From contig NZ_JAFCLN010000028.1 in the NCBI RefSeq assembly GCF_018129385.1, positions 1-64,000 of the forward strand: DNA of 64,000 bases, read 5' to 3'. The DNA comes from Bradyrhizobium lablabi (GTDB taxonomy: Bacteria; Pseudomonadota; Alphaproteobacteria; Rhizobiales; Xanthobacteraceae). Position numbers and translations under genes: made by a program. Positions 25,370-34,944 of this stretch are shown piece by piece. The notes under the pieces are model-generated. The model was not told where the DNA came from. It was given only the letters and a program-made list of their open reading frames with translations, and made no database searches. Every line of letters starts with the position of its first letter. Position 1 is the stretch's first letter.

Positions 25370-25397
25370 GGCCCCGGTTTCGACCGGGGCCTTTTTT
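25370..25397 (+). terminator. Rho-independent terminator of rpsA
   Basis: GGCCCCGGT-TTCG-ACCGGGGCC forms a 9-base-pair GC stem with a TTCG tetraloop, followed by TTTTTTCTT. It lies 30 bases after the rpsA stop. Confidence 0.95.
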
Positions 25398-25536
25398 CTT
25401 CCTTCTCCCACAAGGGGAGACGGGAAGAGGGGAGGCCTTGTTTTCTTCAAATTGCACCGCAATTGGTGTAATCGGATAAGCGAAAAGTCACGCTGCTGCT
25501 GCAAGACGCGGCGACTGTTTTTTCAGGAGATTTTCG

Positions 25537-26517
25537 ATGTCGCTCGATTCAGACGTGATCGTCGATCGCCGCCGGATCCGCCGCAAGCTGACCTTCTGGC
25601 GTGTGGCCGCCGTGGTGGTTGCGATTGCCGCCATCGTCACCGTCGGCCTGATCGCGACGCCGGCCGGCCGCGGCGCGCTGACGACGTCGGGCTCGATTGC
25701 CCGCATCAATATCGACGGCCTGATTCGCAGCGACCGCGAGCGCGTCGAGGCGTTGGAACGGCTCGAAAAGTCTTCCGCCGCCGCGGTCATCGTGCACATC
25801 AATTCGCCCGGCGGCACCACTGCCGGTTCCGAGCAGCTCTACGACGCCCTGACGCGGCTCAAGGCGAAGAAGCCTGTGGTGGTCGTGGTCGAGGGGCTGG
25901 CGGCTTCCGGCGGCTATATCACGGCGATCGCGGCCGACTATATCGTCGCCCAGCAAAGCTCGCTGGTCGGCTCGATCGGCGTGCTGTTCCAGTTTCCGAA
26001 TTTTTCCGAGCTGCTGAAAACCGTCGGTGTGAAGGTCGAGGAAGTGAAATCCTCGCCGCTGAAGGCCGCTCCCAACGGATTTGAGCCGACCAGCCCGGAA
26101 GCGCGCGCGGCGATCGACGCGCTGGTGAAGGATTCCTATGCCTGGTTCCGCGGCCTCGTGCAGGCGCGGCGCGGCATGGACGAGGCTCAGCTCGAAAAAG
26201 TCGCGGACGGACGGGTTTTCACCGGCCGGCAGGCGGTCGAGCTGAAGCTGATCGACGCGCTCGGCGACGAGAAGACCGCGGTCGAGTGGCTGGTGGCGAA
26301 CAAGAATGTCAAGAAGGACCTGCCGGTGCGCGACTACAAGCTGACGCCGCGTTTCGGCGACCTCACATTCCTGCGGACGGCGGCCTCCGTGACGCTCGAT
26401 GCGCTGGGTCTGAGCACCATCGCGCGGAATATCGAGCAGGCGGGCGTCACCCAGGCGGTCGACCGCCTGGCCCTCGATGGCATGCTCGCCTTGTGGCAGC
26501 CGGCCGGCTCGAACTGA
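25537..26517 (+). CDS. sppA: Signal peptide peptidase SppA (S49 family)
   Basis: 326 residues. One N-terminal membrane anchor at about 20-42 (VVVAIAAIVTVGLIA), then the S49 protease domain. The catalytic Ser lies in EGLAASGGYITA and the general-base Lys in the KSSPLKAAPN segment; the HINSPGGTTAGSEQLYDAL motif is also conserved. It is the short, single-domain SppA, which degrades leftover signal peptides in the membrane. The gene follows the rpsA terminator and precedes ihfB. Confidence 0.92.
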   Translation: MSLDSDVIVDRRRIRRKLTFWRVAAVVVAIAAIVTVGLIATPAGRGALTTSGSIARINIDGLIRSDRERVEALERLEKSSAAAVIVHINSPGGTTAGSEQLYDALTRLKAKKPVVVVVEGLAASGGYITAIAADYIVAQQSSLVGSIGVLFQFPNFSELLKTVGVKVEEVKSSPLKAAPNGFEPTSPEARAAIDALVKDSYAWFRGLVQARRGMDEAQLEKVADGRVFTGRQAVELKLIDALGDEKTAVEWLVANKNVKKDLPVRDYKLTPRFGDLTFLRTAASVTLDALGLSTIARNIEQAGVTQAVDRLALDGMLALWQPAGSN

Positions 26518-26563
26518 GCGGCCGAACAGGCATTTTGGGTGCCATTCCCGCATTGCGGGTATT

Positions 26564-26593
26564 GTGACAAATCCGGCCCGGGCGGTTTGTCAC
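26564..26593. other. Palindrome GTGACAAA...TTTGTCAC upstream of ihfB
   Basis: Perfect 8-base inverted arms flank a GC-rich centre (TCCGGCCCGGGCGG). It ends about 95 bases before the ihfB start. A -35-like TTGACA at 26628-26633 lies between it and the gene, with a weak -10. It may be an operator, or a hairpin ending the sppA transcript without a U-tract. Confidence 0.55.
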
Positions 26594-26688
26594 GTCATTT
26601 CGCGCCGCCCAAAATCGATTTAGCGTCTTGACAGTTCAAGGCATTTTCACGGAAATGGATATCCGCAAGGTCCCGGGTCCCATTCTCG

Positions 26689-26994
26689 ATGATCAAATCC
26701 GAACTCGTTCAGCGCATTGCCGAGCACAACCCGCATCTCTACCAGCGGGATGTCGAGAACATCGTGAACGCGATTCTCGATGAGATCGTCGCTGCGCTGG
26801 CGCGCGGCGACCGCGTCGAGCTGCGCGGTTTTGGCGCGTTTTCGGTGAAACATCGTCCGGCGCGCGCGGGACGCAATCCGCGCACGGGCGCCCATGTCCC
26901 GGTCGACCAGAAGAGCGTGCCGTTCTTCAAAACCGGCAAGGAAATGCGCGAGCGGCTGAACCGCGAGGACGGTACGCCCGAGGCCGGCGCCTAG
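26689..26994 (+). CDS. ihfB: Integration host factor subunit beta
   Basis: 101 residues with the full HU/IHF fold: MIKSELVQRIAEHNPHL at the start, VELRGFGAFSVK in the beta-arm base, and the DNA-bending arm RPARAGRNPRTGAHVPV with the conserved R-N-P-R-T-G and following Pro. With IhfA it bends DNA sharply and assists sigma-54 promoters, replication and recombination. Its location after rpsA and sppA follows the conserved rpsA-ihfB linkage of proteobacteria. Confidence 0.96.
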   Translation: MIKSELVQRIAEHNPHLYQRDVENIVNAILDEIVAALARGDRVELRGFGAFSVKHRPARAGRNPRTGAHVPVDQKSVPFFKTGKEMRERLNREDGTPEAGA

Positions 26995-27069
26995 TCTCAT
27001 CCGCCTGTTCAGACCATGGCGGTTGCGGTATGCGGGACGTGCTTCCCGCCGTCCTGATTCAGACGAGAG

Positions 27070-27465
27070 ATGGTCATGCGAAAATTCGTCAACACGCTCG
27101 TCATCATCCCCCTCGGCGTCTTCTTCGTCATCTTTGCGGTCGCGAACCGCCATCTGGTCACGGTCTCGTTCGATCCCTTCAATTCCGCGACACCCACGGT
27201 CGCGGTGACGCTGCCGCTGTTCGTGGTGATCATCGCCTTCACGATGTTCGGTGTGCTGGCCGGCGGCATGGCCACCTGGTTCCGGCAGGGCCGCTGGCGG
27301 CGCGCGGCGCGCCAGAGCGAGGCCGACGCCCGGCAGGCGCGGTCACAGCTCGCTGACCTGCGCGCGGAGGCGGCCCGCAGCGGCGAGCAGCAGCGATTTC
27401 TGGCGCCGGTCCAGGGCGGTTTTTACGGTTCCGCCGGGCGAGACAAGCGCGGCGCGACGTTGTAG
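27070..27465 (+). CDS. lapA: LapA-domain (DUF1049) inner membrane protein
   Basis: 131 residues (129 if ATG 27076 is used). Two transmembrane helices span about 7-25 and 47-70, connected by NRHLVTVSFDPFN, the LapA signature for a short periplasmic loop. The C-terminal 55 residues are a charged, Ala/Arg-rich cytoplasmic helix likely forming a coiled coil. In E. coli, LapA with LapB helps control LPS synthesis through LpxC; lapB is not adjacent here. It lies between ihfB and trpF, both on the same strand. Confidence 0.82.
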   Translation: MVMRKFVNTLVIIPLGVFFVIFAVANRHLVTVSFDPFNSATPTVAVTLPLFVVIIAFTMFGVLAGGMATWFRQGRWRRAARQSEADARQARSQLADLRAEAARSGEQQRFLAPVQGGFYGSAGRDKRGATL

Positions 27466-27531
27466 AACCCGCCCCGTCACGACCCCGTCAAAAACCGCTT
27501 TCACGGCCCCAAGGAACGGCCTCAAGGAACC

Positions 27532-28187
27532 ATGCCCCTGCTCGTCAAGATTTGCGGCCTGTCCACGCGCGAGACGCTCGACGTCGCGCTTGCGTCTGGC
27601 GCCGACATGGTGGGCTTTGTGTTCTTTCCGCCCTCGCCGCGGCACCTGTCGCTCGAAAAGGCGCGTGAACTCGGCGCCGTGGCGAAAGGCCGCGCGACAA
27701 AGGTGGCCCTCACCGTCGATGCCGACGATGCGACGTTCGAGAACATCATCGATGCGCTGAGGCCCGACATCCTGCAAATCCATGGCCAGGAAACCACCGC
27801 GCGCGTGCGCGACATCAAGCAGAAATTCGGCCTGCCCGTCATGAAGGCGCTGGCGGTTGAGACCGCAGCCGACCTTGCCGCGCTGCCCGGCTATGCCGCG
27901 GTCGCCGACCGTATCCTGTTCGACGCCCGCGCCCCGAAGGGCGCCACCCGCCCCGGCGGGTTAGGCGCGGTGTTCGACTGGCACGTGCTGGAAAACCTCG
28001 ATCTCAAATTGCCCTTCATGGTCTCGGGTGGCCTCAATGCCGGCAATGTCGCGGAGGCCGTACGCGTCACCCGCGCCGGCGGCGTCGACGTCTCCTCCGG
28101 CGTCGAGCGTACGCCGGGCGTCAAGGACGTCGAGATGATCCGCGAATTTATCCGCGCCGCGCGCGCCACCCAGGAATTGACGGTCCG

Positions 28188-28191
<4 letters not shown>
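27532..28191 (+). CDS. trpF: Phosphoribosylanthranilate isomerase
   Basis: 219 residues forming a TIM barrel. The general base Cys8 lies in LVKICGLS and the general acid Asp131 in RILFDARAPKG; phosphate-binding VSGGLNAGNV and GVDVSSGVE complete the active site. It catalyses the third step of tryptophan synthesis. Its stop overlaps the trpB start by 4 bases, so trpFBA is translationally coupled. Confidence 0.97.
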
Positions 28192-29401
<1,210 letters not shown>

Positions 29402-29405
<4 letters not shown>

Positions 29406-30238
29406 CAACCCGTATCGATACGCGTTTTGCCGAACTCGCCAAGGAAGGCCGTTCGGCCTTTGTCACCTACGTGATGGCAGGCGATCCCGATCCCGCCACT
29501 TCGCTCGATATCGTCAAGGCGCTGCCCAAGGCCGGAGCCGACATTATCGAACTCGGCATACCCTTCACCGATCCGATGGCGGATGGTCCCTCGATCCAGG
29601 CTGCGGGCCTGCGTTCGCTCAAGGGCGGCATGACGTTGAAGAAGACGCTGGATATGGTGCGCGGCTTCCGCAAGGACGACAACGCGACGCCGCTGGTGCT
29701 GATGGGTTACTACAACCCGATCTACATTTACGGCGTCGACAAGTTCCTTGCGGACGCAAGGAGCGCCGGTGTCGATGGCCTGATCATCGTCGACCTGCCG
29801 CCGGAGGAAGATGAAGAACTGTGCCTGCCCGCGATGCGTGCCGGACTTAATTTCATTCGGCTGGCGACGCCGACCACCGACGACAAGCGCCTGCCGGCGG
29901 TGCTCGCGAATACCTCCGGCTTCGTCTATTACGTTTCGATCACCGGTATCACCGGCGCCGCGGCGGCCGATTCGAAGGTAGTCGGGGAAGCGGTGGCGCG
30001 CATCAAGCGTCATACCAAACTTCCGGTCTGTGTCGGCTTTGGCATCCGCACGCCGGAGGCGGCGCGCGCGATCGCACAACACGCCAATGGCGCCGTTGTT
30101 GGCACCGCGCTGGTCGATGCGCTGCGCACCAGCCTGGACGAAGAGGGCCGCGCGACATCGAAAACTGTTACCGCCGTGGCCGATCTGGTAGCCTCATTGG
30201 CGCAGGGTGTTCGCGGGGCGAAGCAGGCGGCGGAATAG
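29402..30238 (+). CDS. trpA: Tryptophan synthase alpha subunit
   Basis: 278 residues from GTG 29402, overlapping the trpB stop by 4 bases (GTGA). Catalytic Glu50 (IIELGIPF) and Asp61 (TDPMADGP) are both present, with a GVDGLIIVDLPPEE segment and the phosphate-binding GFGIRTPE motif. It cleaves indole-3-glycerol phosphate to indole, which tunnels to TrpB. It ends the trp cluster; a hairpin GCCGGGA-ACTA-TCCCGGC at 30270-30287, before accD, lacks a U-tract. Confidence 0.97.
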
Positions 30239-30333
30239 CTGCCGCGAAAGAAGCACAGTGAGGCGGCTTGCCGGGAACTATCCCGGCCGCCATATAATTC
30301 GGACCGTGCGTTGACCGCATTTCGGAGCGAACC

Positions 30334-31275
30334 ATGAACTGGCTCACCAATGTCGTCCGGCCAAAAATCCGCAACATGCTGCGGCGTGAGACGCCGGAGA
30401 ATCTGTGGATCAAGTGCCCGGATTCCGGGCAGCTCGTGTTCTACAAGGATGTCGAGGCCAACCAGTTCGTCATTCCCGGCTCGAACTACCACATGCGCAT
30501 GGGCGCGGTGGCGCGGCTGAAATCCGTCTTCGACAACGAGACCTGGTACGACATCGCGCTGCCCGAGGTGACGCCCGATCCGCTGAAATTCCGCGACGAG
30601 CGCAAATATGCCGACCGCATCAAGGATGCGCGTGCCAAAACCGGGCTGAACGATGCCATCAAGGTCGGCTTCGGCAAGCTGGAGGGCATGGGCGTCGTCA
30701 TCGCCGTGCAGGATTTCGATTTCATGGGCGGCTCGCTCGGCATGGCCGCGGGCGAAGCGATCGTGCGCGGGCTGGAGCTTGCGGTCGAGAAGAAGTGCCC
30801 GTTCATCGTGTTCGCCGCTTCCGGCGGCGCGCGGATGCAGGAAGGCATATTGTCGCTGATGCAGATGCCGCGCACCACGGTCGGCGTGCAGATGCTGCGC
30901 GAAACAAAACAGCCCTACATCGTGGTGCTGACCAACCCGACCACCGGCGGCGTCACGGCGTCCTACGCCATGCTCGGCGACGTGCAGATCGCGGAGCCCG
31001 GCGCGCTGATCGGCTTTGCCGGCGCGCGCGTCATCGAACAGACCATCCGCGAAAAACTCCCCGATGGTTTTCAGCGCGCCGAATACCTGCTCGACCACGG
31101 CATGGTCGACATGGTGGTGCACCGCCACGAGATGCGCCCGACGCTGGCGCGGCTGTGCCGGTTGTTCACCAAGGCGCCGGCGCCGGAAACCGTCTCGAAA
31201 CCCGCGCCCGAAGTCGCTTCGGCGGCCCAGATCGTATCGGCTCCCGAGACGGTGCCGGCTGCGCCCCACGCGTGA
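30334..31275 (+). CDS. accD: Acetyl-CoA carboxylase carboxyltransferase subunit beta (zinc-finger cysteines mostly lost)
   Basis: 313 residues. The crotonase-fold carboxyltransferase core is clear: FDFMGGSLGMAAGEAIVRG, FAASGGARMQEG (oxyanion and CoA site) and TNPTTGGVTASYAMLGD. In E. coli the N-terminus holds a C4 zinc finger with two CxxC pairs. Here the equivalent stretch (residues about 26-54) reads KCPDSGQLVFY...FVIPGSNYHMRM, so only one of the four cysteines remains. With AccA it transfers carboxyl from biotin to acetyl-CoA. It overlaps folC by 4 bases (GTGA), as in many bacteria, and the Pro/Ala-rich C-terminal 35 residues look disordered. Confidence 0.95.
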   Translation: MNWLTNVVRPKIRNMLRRETPENLWIKCPDSGQLVFYKDVEANQFVIPGSNYHMRMGAVARLKSVFDNETWYDIALPEVTPDPLKFRDERKYADRIKDARAKTGLNDAIKVGFGKLEGMGVVIAVQDFDFMGGSLGMAAGEAIVRGLELAVEKKCPFIVFAASGGARMQEGILSLMQMPRTTVGVQMLRETKQPYIVVLTNPTTGGVTASYAMLGDVQIAEPGALIGFAGARVIEQTIREKLPDGFQRAEYLLDHGMVDMVVHRHEMRPTLARLCRLFTKAPAPETVSKPAPEVASAAQIVSAPETVPAAPHA

Positions 31276-32615
31276 ACGCGCCGGCGGCCAAACCGTCGTC
31301 GTCGCTCGCCGAAGTGGTCGCGCGGGTCTCGGCGCTGCATCCGGTCAGGATCGACCTCAATCTGGATCGCATTAGCCGGCTGCTCGAGCGGCTCGATCAT
31401 CCCGAACGAAAATTACCGCCGGTGATCCATGTCGCCGGCACCAACGGCAAGGGCTCCACGATCGCTTATTTGCGCGCGACGCTCGAAGCCGCGAATCTGC
31501 GCGTCCACGCCTACACCTCGCCCTACCTCGTGCGGCTCAACGAATGCTTTCGGCTCGGGCGCGCGGGCGGCGGTGTCCTCGCCGGCGATGACGAAATAAG
31601 GGAGGCGCTGGAGCGCTGCGAGCGCGCCAATGCCGGCGCGCCGATCACGGTGTTCGAAATCAAGACCGCGGCCGCGTTCCTGCTGTTTGCGCAAAACCCG
31701 GCCGACGCATTGCTGCTGGAGGTCGGCCTCGGCGGGCGGCTGGATGCCACCAACATGGTCGAAAAGCCTGTGGCCAGCGTGATCACGCCGGTCAGCATGG
31801 ACCACACGGAATTTCTGGGCACCACGCTGACGTCGATCGCGGGCGAGAAGGCCGCGATCATCAAGCGCGGCGTGCCGGTGATTGTGGCCGAGCAGGCGCC
31901 GGAGGCGATGGCCGTCATCGAGGCGCAGGCGGCCCGCATGCGCTCGCCGCTGCATGCCGCAGGCCAGCAATGGCATGTCAGCATCGAGCACGGCCGCCTC
32001 GTCTACCAGGATGACCGCGGCCTGATGGATCTGGCCGCACCAAAACTGTTCGGCCGGCATCAGTTCGACAATGCCGGACTTGCGATTGCCACGCTGCGCG
32101 CGATCGATACGTTCAGGATCAGTCCGGCCGCGTTCGAGGCCGGCATCGTCAATGCCGAATGGCCGGCGCGGATGCAGCGGCTGGCTTCCGGCAGGCTCGT
32201 TGACCTCGCGCCCGCCGGTTCGGAAGTCTGGCTCGACGGCGGGCACAATGCCGAAGGCGGCCGCGTTGCCGCCGCCGCGCTCGGCGATCTCGAGGAGCGC
32301 GTGCCGCGTCCGCTCGTCATCATTGCCGGCATGATGGGCAACAAGGATGCCTCCGGATTTCTGGCCAACTTTGCCGGCCAGACCCGCCACATCATCGTCG
32401 TGCCGATTCCGGATCAGGACAACGTGATGCCGCCGCAGCGCCTGGCGGACGCCGTGCGCCAGCTCGGCATGCGCGTGGAAATCGCGACCGGCGTCGACGC
32501 GGCGCTACGCACGCTCGCGGGCCTCGCCTACGAAGTACCGCCGCGCATCCTGATCACAGGCTCGCTCTATCTTGCCGGTCATGTGCTCGCCGCCAACGGC
32601 ACGCTGCCGGGATAG
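31272..32615 (+). CDS. folC: Bifunctional folylpolyglutamate synthase/dihydrofolate synthase
   Basis: 447 residues from GTG 31272, which overlaps the accD stop by 4 bases; the frame is open far upstream, antiparallel to nothing real, so the GTG is chosen by coupling and by the family N-terminus. ATP-binding GTNGKGS is at 56-62; LEVGLGGRLDATN and ITPVSMDHTEFLG carry the Mg-binding residues, and LDGGHNAEGG starts the C-terminal domain. It adds glutamates to folates. Confidence 0.95.
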   Translation: MNAPAAKPSSSLAEVVARVSALHPVRIDLNLDRISRLLERLDHPERKLPPVIHVAGTNGKGSTIAYLRATLEAANLRVHAYTSPYLVRLNECFRLGRAGGGVLAGDDEIREALERCERANAGAPITVFEIKTAAAFLLFAQNPADALLLEVGLGGRLDATNMVEKPVASVITPVSMDHTEFLGTTLTSIAGEKAAIIKRGVPVIVAEQAPEAMAVIEAQAARMRSPLHAAGQQWHVSIEHGRLVYQDDRGLMDLAAPKLFGRHQFDNAGLAIATLRAIDTFRISPAAFEAGIVNAEWPARMQRLASGRLVDLAPAGSEVWLDGGHNAEGGRVAAAALGDLEERVPRPLVIIAGMMGNKDASGFLANFAGQTRHIIVVPIPDQDNVMPPQRLADAVRQLGMRVEIATGVDAALRTLAGLAYEVPPRILITGSLYLAGHVLAANGTLPG

Positions 32616-32620
32616 CAAGA

Positions 32621-33361
32621 ATGCGCTTTGCCGCCATCGCCGACGTGCACGGCAACCATCTCGCGCTCGAGGCCGTGCTGGCCGACATCCGCGCCCATGG
32701 CATCAGCGAGATCGTCAATCTCGGCGACATGGCGAGCGGGCCGCTCGACGCGCGCCGCACCATGGATGCGCTGATGGCGCTCGATGCGATCCATGTCGCC
32801 GGCAATCACGACCGCTGGCTGATCGATCGTCCCTTCGAGAAGATGGGCCCGTGGGAGCGTCCGGCTTATGAGCAGCTCGATAGCAGCCATCTCGATTGGT
32901 TGCGCGCCGTACCGATGACGCGCGTCTATCGAGATCAGGTGTTCCTGTGTCATGCGACCCCGGCGGACGATAACGTCTACTGGCTGGAGGAAGTGAAGCC
33001 TGACGGTTCGGTCGTCATGGCGTCGCTGGACGCGATCGAGAAGGGAGCGGCCGGAATTTCTCAGCCGCTGATCCTGTGCGGCCACACGCATATCGCACGG
33101 GCGGTGCGGCTTCGCGACGGTCGGCTGGTGGTCAATCCCGGCAGCGTCGGCAGCCCCGGCTTTTCCTACAACGTGCCGCATCCGCATGTCGTCGAGGCAG
33201 GAACGCCCGATGCCCGCTACGCGATCCTGGAATTGTCGTCGGCAGGCTGGAGCGTGACGTTCCGGCACGTGCCATACGACAACGAAACGATGGCGGCACT
33301 GGCGCGCCGCGCTGGCGACGCCGAGTTTGCTGCGGCGCTGGCCACGGGCCGGGTGCGTTAG
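32621..33361 (+). CDS. Calcineurin-like metallophosphoesterase (YfcE/MJ0936-like)
   Basis: 246 residues. Di-metal ligands are all visible: Asp8 and His10 (IADVHGN), the NLGDMASG Asp, VAGNHDRW Asn/His, LCHATP His, and LCGHTHIA His pair. NPGSVGSPGF near residue 170 is typical of the MJ0936/YfcE group of phosphodiesterases. The natural substrate is unknown. It begins 5 bases after folC, so it is probably co-transcribed, and it overlaps the 3' end of the convergent ligase gene by 4 bases. Confidence 0.88.
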   Translation: MRFAAIADVHGNHLALEAVLADIRAHGISEIVNLGDMASGPLDARRTMDALMALDAIHVAGNHDRWLIDRPFEKMGPWERPAYEQLDSSHLDWLRAVPMTRVYRDQVFLCHATPADDNVYWLEEVKPDGSVVMASLDAIEKGAAGISQPLILCGHTHIARAVRLRDGRLVVNPGSVGSPGFSYNVPHPHVVEAGTPDARYAILELSSAGWSVTFRHVPYDNETMAALARRAGDAEFAAALATGRVR

Positions 33362-34419
33362 CGCAGCAGCTTCATCGGATCGGCGGCCTTCTGCTTGAGC
33401 TGATCGAGGGTGCATTGCTTCGGCGCCTTGTCGGGACGCCAGCGCAGGATCGAGGTGCCGTGGCGAAAGCGTTCGCCGCTGAAATGGTCGTAGCAAACCT
33501 CGATCACGAGTTTTGGTTTTAGCGGACACCACTGCGCCGACCGCTCCGTCGACCAGCGGCTCGGCCCGCCCGGTGCATTGCCGGTGAAGCCGGGCGGGCC
33601 GATCAGCGGCTCCAGCTTTGCCGTCAGCGCAGGCTTGTCCTCGCGTTTGATCGCGGAGGTGAAGCCGACGTGATGCAGCAGGCCCTTGTTATCGTAGAGG
33701 CCGAGCAGCAGCGAGCCGACCGTCTTTCTGCCGTTGAGCTTGTTGCTCGCGTAGCGAAAGCCGCCGATCACGCAATCGGCGCTGCGGAATTTTTTGATCT
33801 TCTGCATGCCCTCGCGATTGCCGGATTGATAGGGCAGGTCGAGACGTTTTGCGATCACGCCGTCCGAGCCGCCGCCGGCTTGCCGAAGCCACTTCTTCGC
33901 AACCGCGTAGCTGGTGGTTACGGATGACAGGTGGAACGTCTTGTTCGATTTGAATTGCGATTTTGCGAAGGCTTCCAATGCGGGCCGGCGCTTGCTGAGC
34001 GGCTGGCTTGCCAGCTTTCCATCCTTCGCGGTCGCCAGCAGATCGAACGCGAGAAACAGCGCCGGCGTCTCCTGCGACAATTTCCTGATGCGGCTGGTGG
34101 CCGGATGAATCCGTTGCAGGAGTTCGTCGAACGAAAACGATTTGCCGTGCGGCACCACGATCTCGCCGTCGAGCATGAATGCCGTCGCCTTCAGTTGCAG
34201 CGCGGCCTGCACCAGTTCCGGAAAATACCGGGCGAGATCCTCACCCGACTTGGAGCGAAGGTCGACGCGCTCGCCCCGCCGCGACAGCAGGCAACGAAAG
34301 CCGTCCCATTTCGGCTCGTATTGCCATTCGGCGCCGCGCGGGATCGCATCGACCGAGCGCGCTTCCATCGCCGCGATGCGGGCAGATTTTGGGGCGGTCT
34401 TTCGGCGCGGGGCGGGCAA
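33358..34419 (-). CDS. ATP-dependent DNA ligase, LigC-type (stand-alone ligase domain)
   Basis: 353 residues. The adenylation lysine is Lys37 in the YEPKWDGFR motif I; FMLDGEIVV (motif III), LFLAFDLLA, SDGVIAKRLDLPY (motif IV) and QKIKKFRSADCVIGGFRY (motif V) follow, then an OB domain with KPKLVIEVCYDHF. There is no N-terminal nuclease or primase domain and no Ku gene nearby, unlike the LigD repair system. It seals nicks with ATP, probably in stationary-phase or alternative end-joining repair; LigC as a name rests on domain content only. Confidence 0.85.
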   Translation of the reverse strand: MPAPRRKTAPKSARIAAMEARSVDAIPRGAEWQYEPKWDGFRCLLSRRGERVDLRSKSGEDLARYFPELVQAALQLKATAFMLDGEIVVPHGKSFSFDELLQRIHPATSRIRKLSQETPALFLAFDLLATAKDGKLASQPLSKRRPALEAFAKSQFKSNKTFHLSSVTTSYAVAKKWLRQAGGGSDGVIAKRLDLPYQSGNREGMQKIKKFRSADCVIGGFRYASNKLNGRKTVGSLLLGLYDNKGLLHHVGFTSAIKREDKPALTAKLEPLIGPPGFTGNAPGGPSRWSTERSAQWCPLKPKLVIEVCYDHFSGERFRHGTSILRWRPDKAPKQCTLDQLKQKAADPMKLLR

Positions 34420-34460
34420 GGTGCAGGGCTTTCAAACGCGAGACATGCCCCACCAACGCA

Positions 34461-34485
34461 AACGGCCGGCGAATCGCCAGCCGTT
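34461..34485 (-). terminator. Probable terminator of trxA
   Basis: AACGGC-C-GGCGA / TCGCC-A-GCCGTT forms an 11-pair stem with one mismatch, followed on the minus strand by TTTGCG. The U-tract is short, so confidence is moderate. Confidence 0.55.
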
Positions 34486-34513
34486 GCCAGAAATTATTGT
34501 AATAGAAGCGCGA

Positions 34514-34834
34514 TCAGACCGCGGCGGAAATCCACTGCTGGAGCTTGGCCTTCGGCGCAGCGCCGACCTGGCGGGAAGCCATCTCGCCGCCCTTGAAGAT
34601 CATCAGGGTCGGGATCGACATCACGCCATACTTCGATGCCGTCTTCGGGCTCTCGTCGACGTTGAGCTTCACGATCTTGACCTTGTCGCCCATCGAACCT
34701 GCGATCTCATCGAGCGCGGGCGCGATCATGCGGCAGGGGCCGCACCATTCGGCCCAGAAATCGACCACGACAGGCCCTTGCGCTTTCAGCACTTCGGCTT
34801 CGAAATCGGCATCAGAAACCTTGCCAACGGCCAT
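34514..34834 (-). CDS. trxA: Thioredoxin
   Basis: 106 residues from ATG 34834. Active site WCGPC has Cys31 and Cys34 in the DFWAEWCGPCRMIAPAL context, and a YGVMSIPTLMIFKGG stretch carries the cis-proline. It is the general thiol-disulfide reductant. An upstream in-frame ATG is rejected because MAVGKVSDADF matches the family start. It follows addA, whose terminator lies in the 110-base gap, so trxA either has its own promoter there or depends on readthrough. Confidence 0.97.
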   Translation of the reverse strand: MAVGKVSDADFEAEVLKAQGPVVVDFWAEWCGPCRMIAPALDEIAGSMGDKVKIVKLNVDESPKTASKYGVMSIPTLMIFKGGEMASRQVGAAPKAKLQQWISAAV

Positions 34835-34857
34835 GGGAGTACCTCGTTCAGTTGAAG

Positions 34858-34886
34858 AAAAAGGGCGCGGGGTGAGAATCGCGCCC
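34858..34886 (-). terminator. Rho-independent terminator after addA
   Basis: On the minus strand GGGCGCG-ATTCTCACCC-CGCGCCC forms a 7-base-pair GC stem followed by TTTTTC. It lies between addA and the trxA start codon, so it either ends the addBA transcript or acts as an attenuator for trxA. Confidence 0.8.
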
Positions 34887-34944
34887 GGGATCATGCGAGG
34901 AAACGTATGAACGCACCCTTTCCGGGTCAAGCTTGGTCACACCG

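Noticed and set aside
27070..27531. trp attenuator or leader peptide before trpF
   Set aside because: lapA occupies most of this stretch and the remaining 66-base gap contains no Trp-rich mini-gene or alternative hairpins.
30405..31271. Long upstream part of the frame containing folC, overlapping accD
   Set aside because: The reading is out of phase with accD and lacks homology. The folC start is set at GTG 31272, which overlaps the accD stop by 4 bases and matches the family N-terminus.
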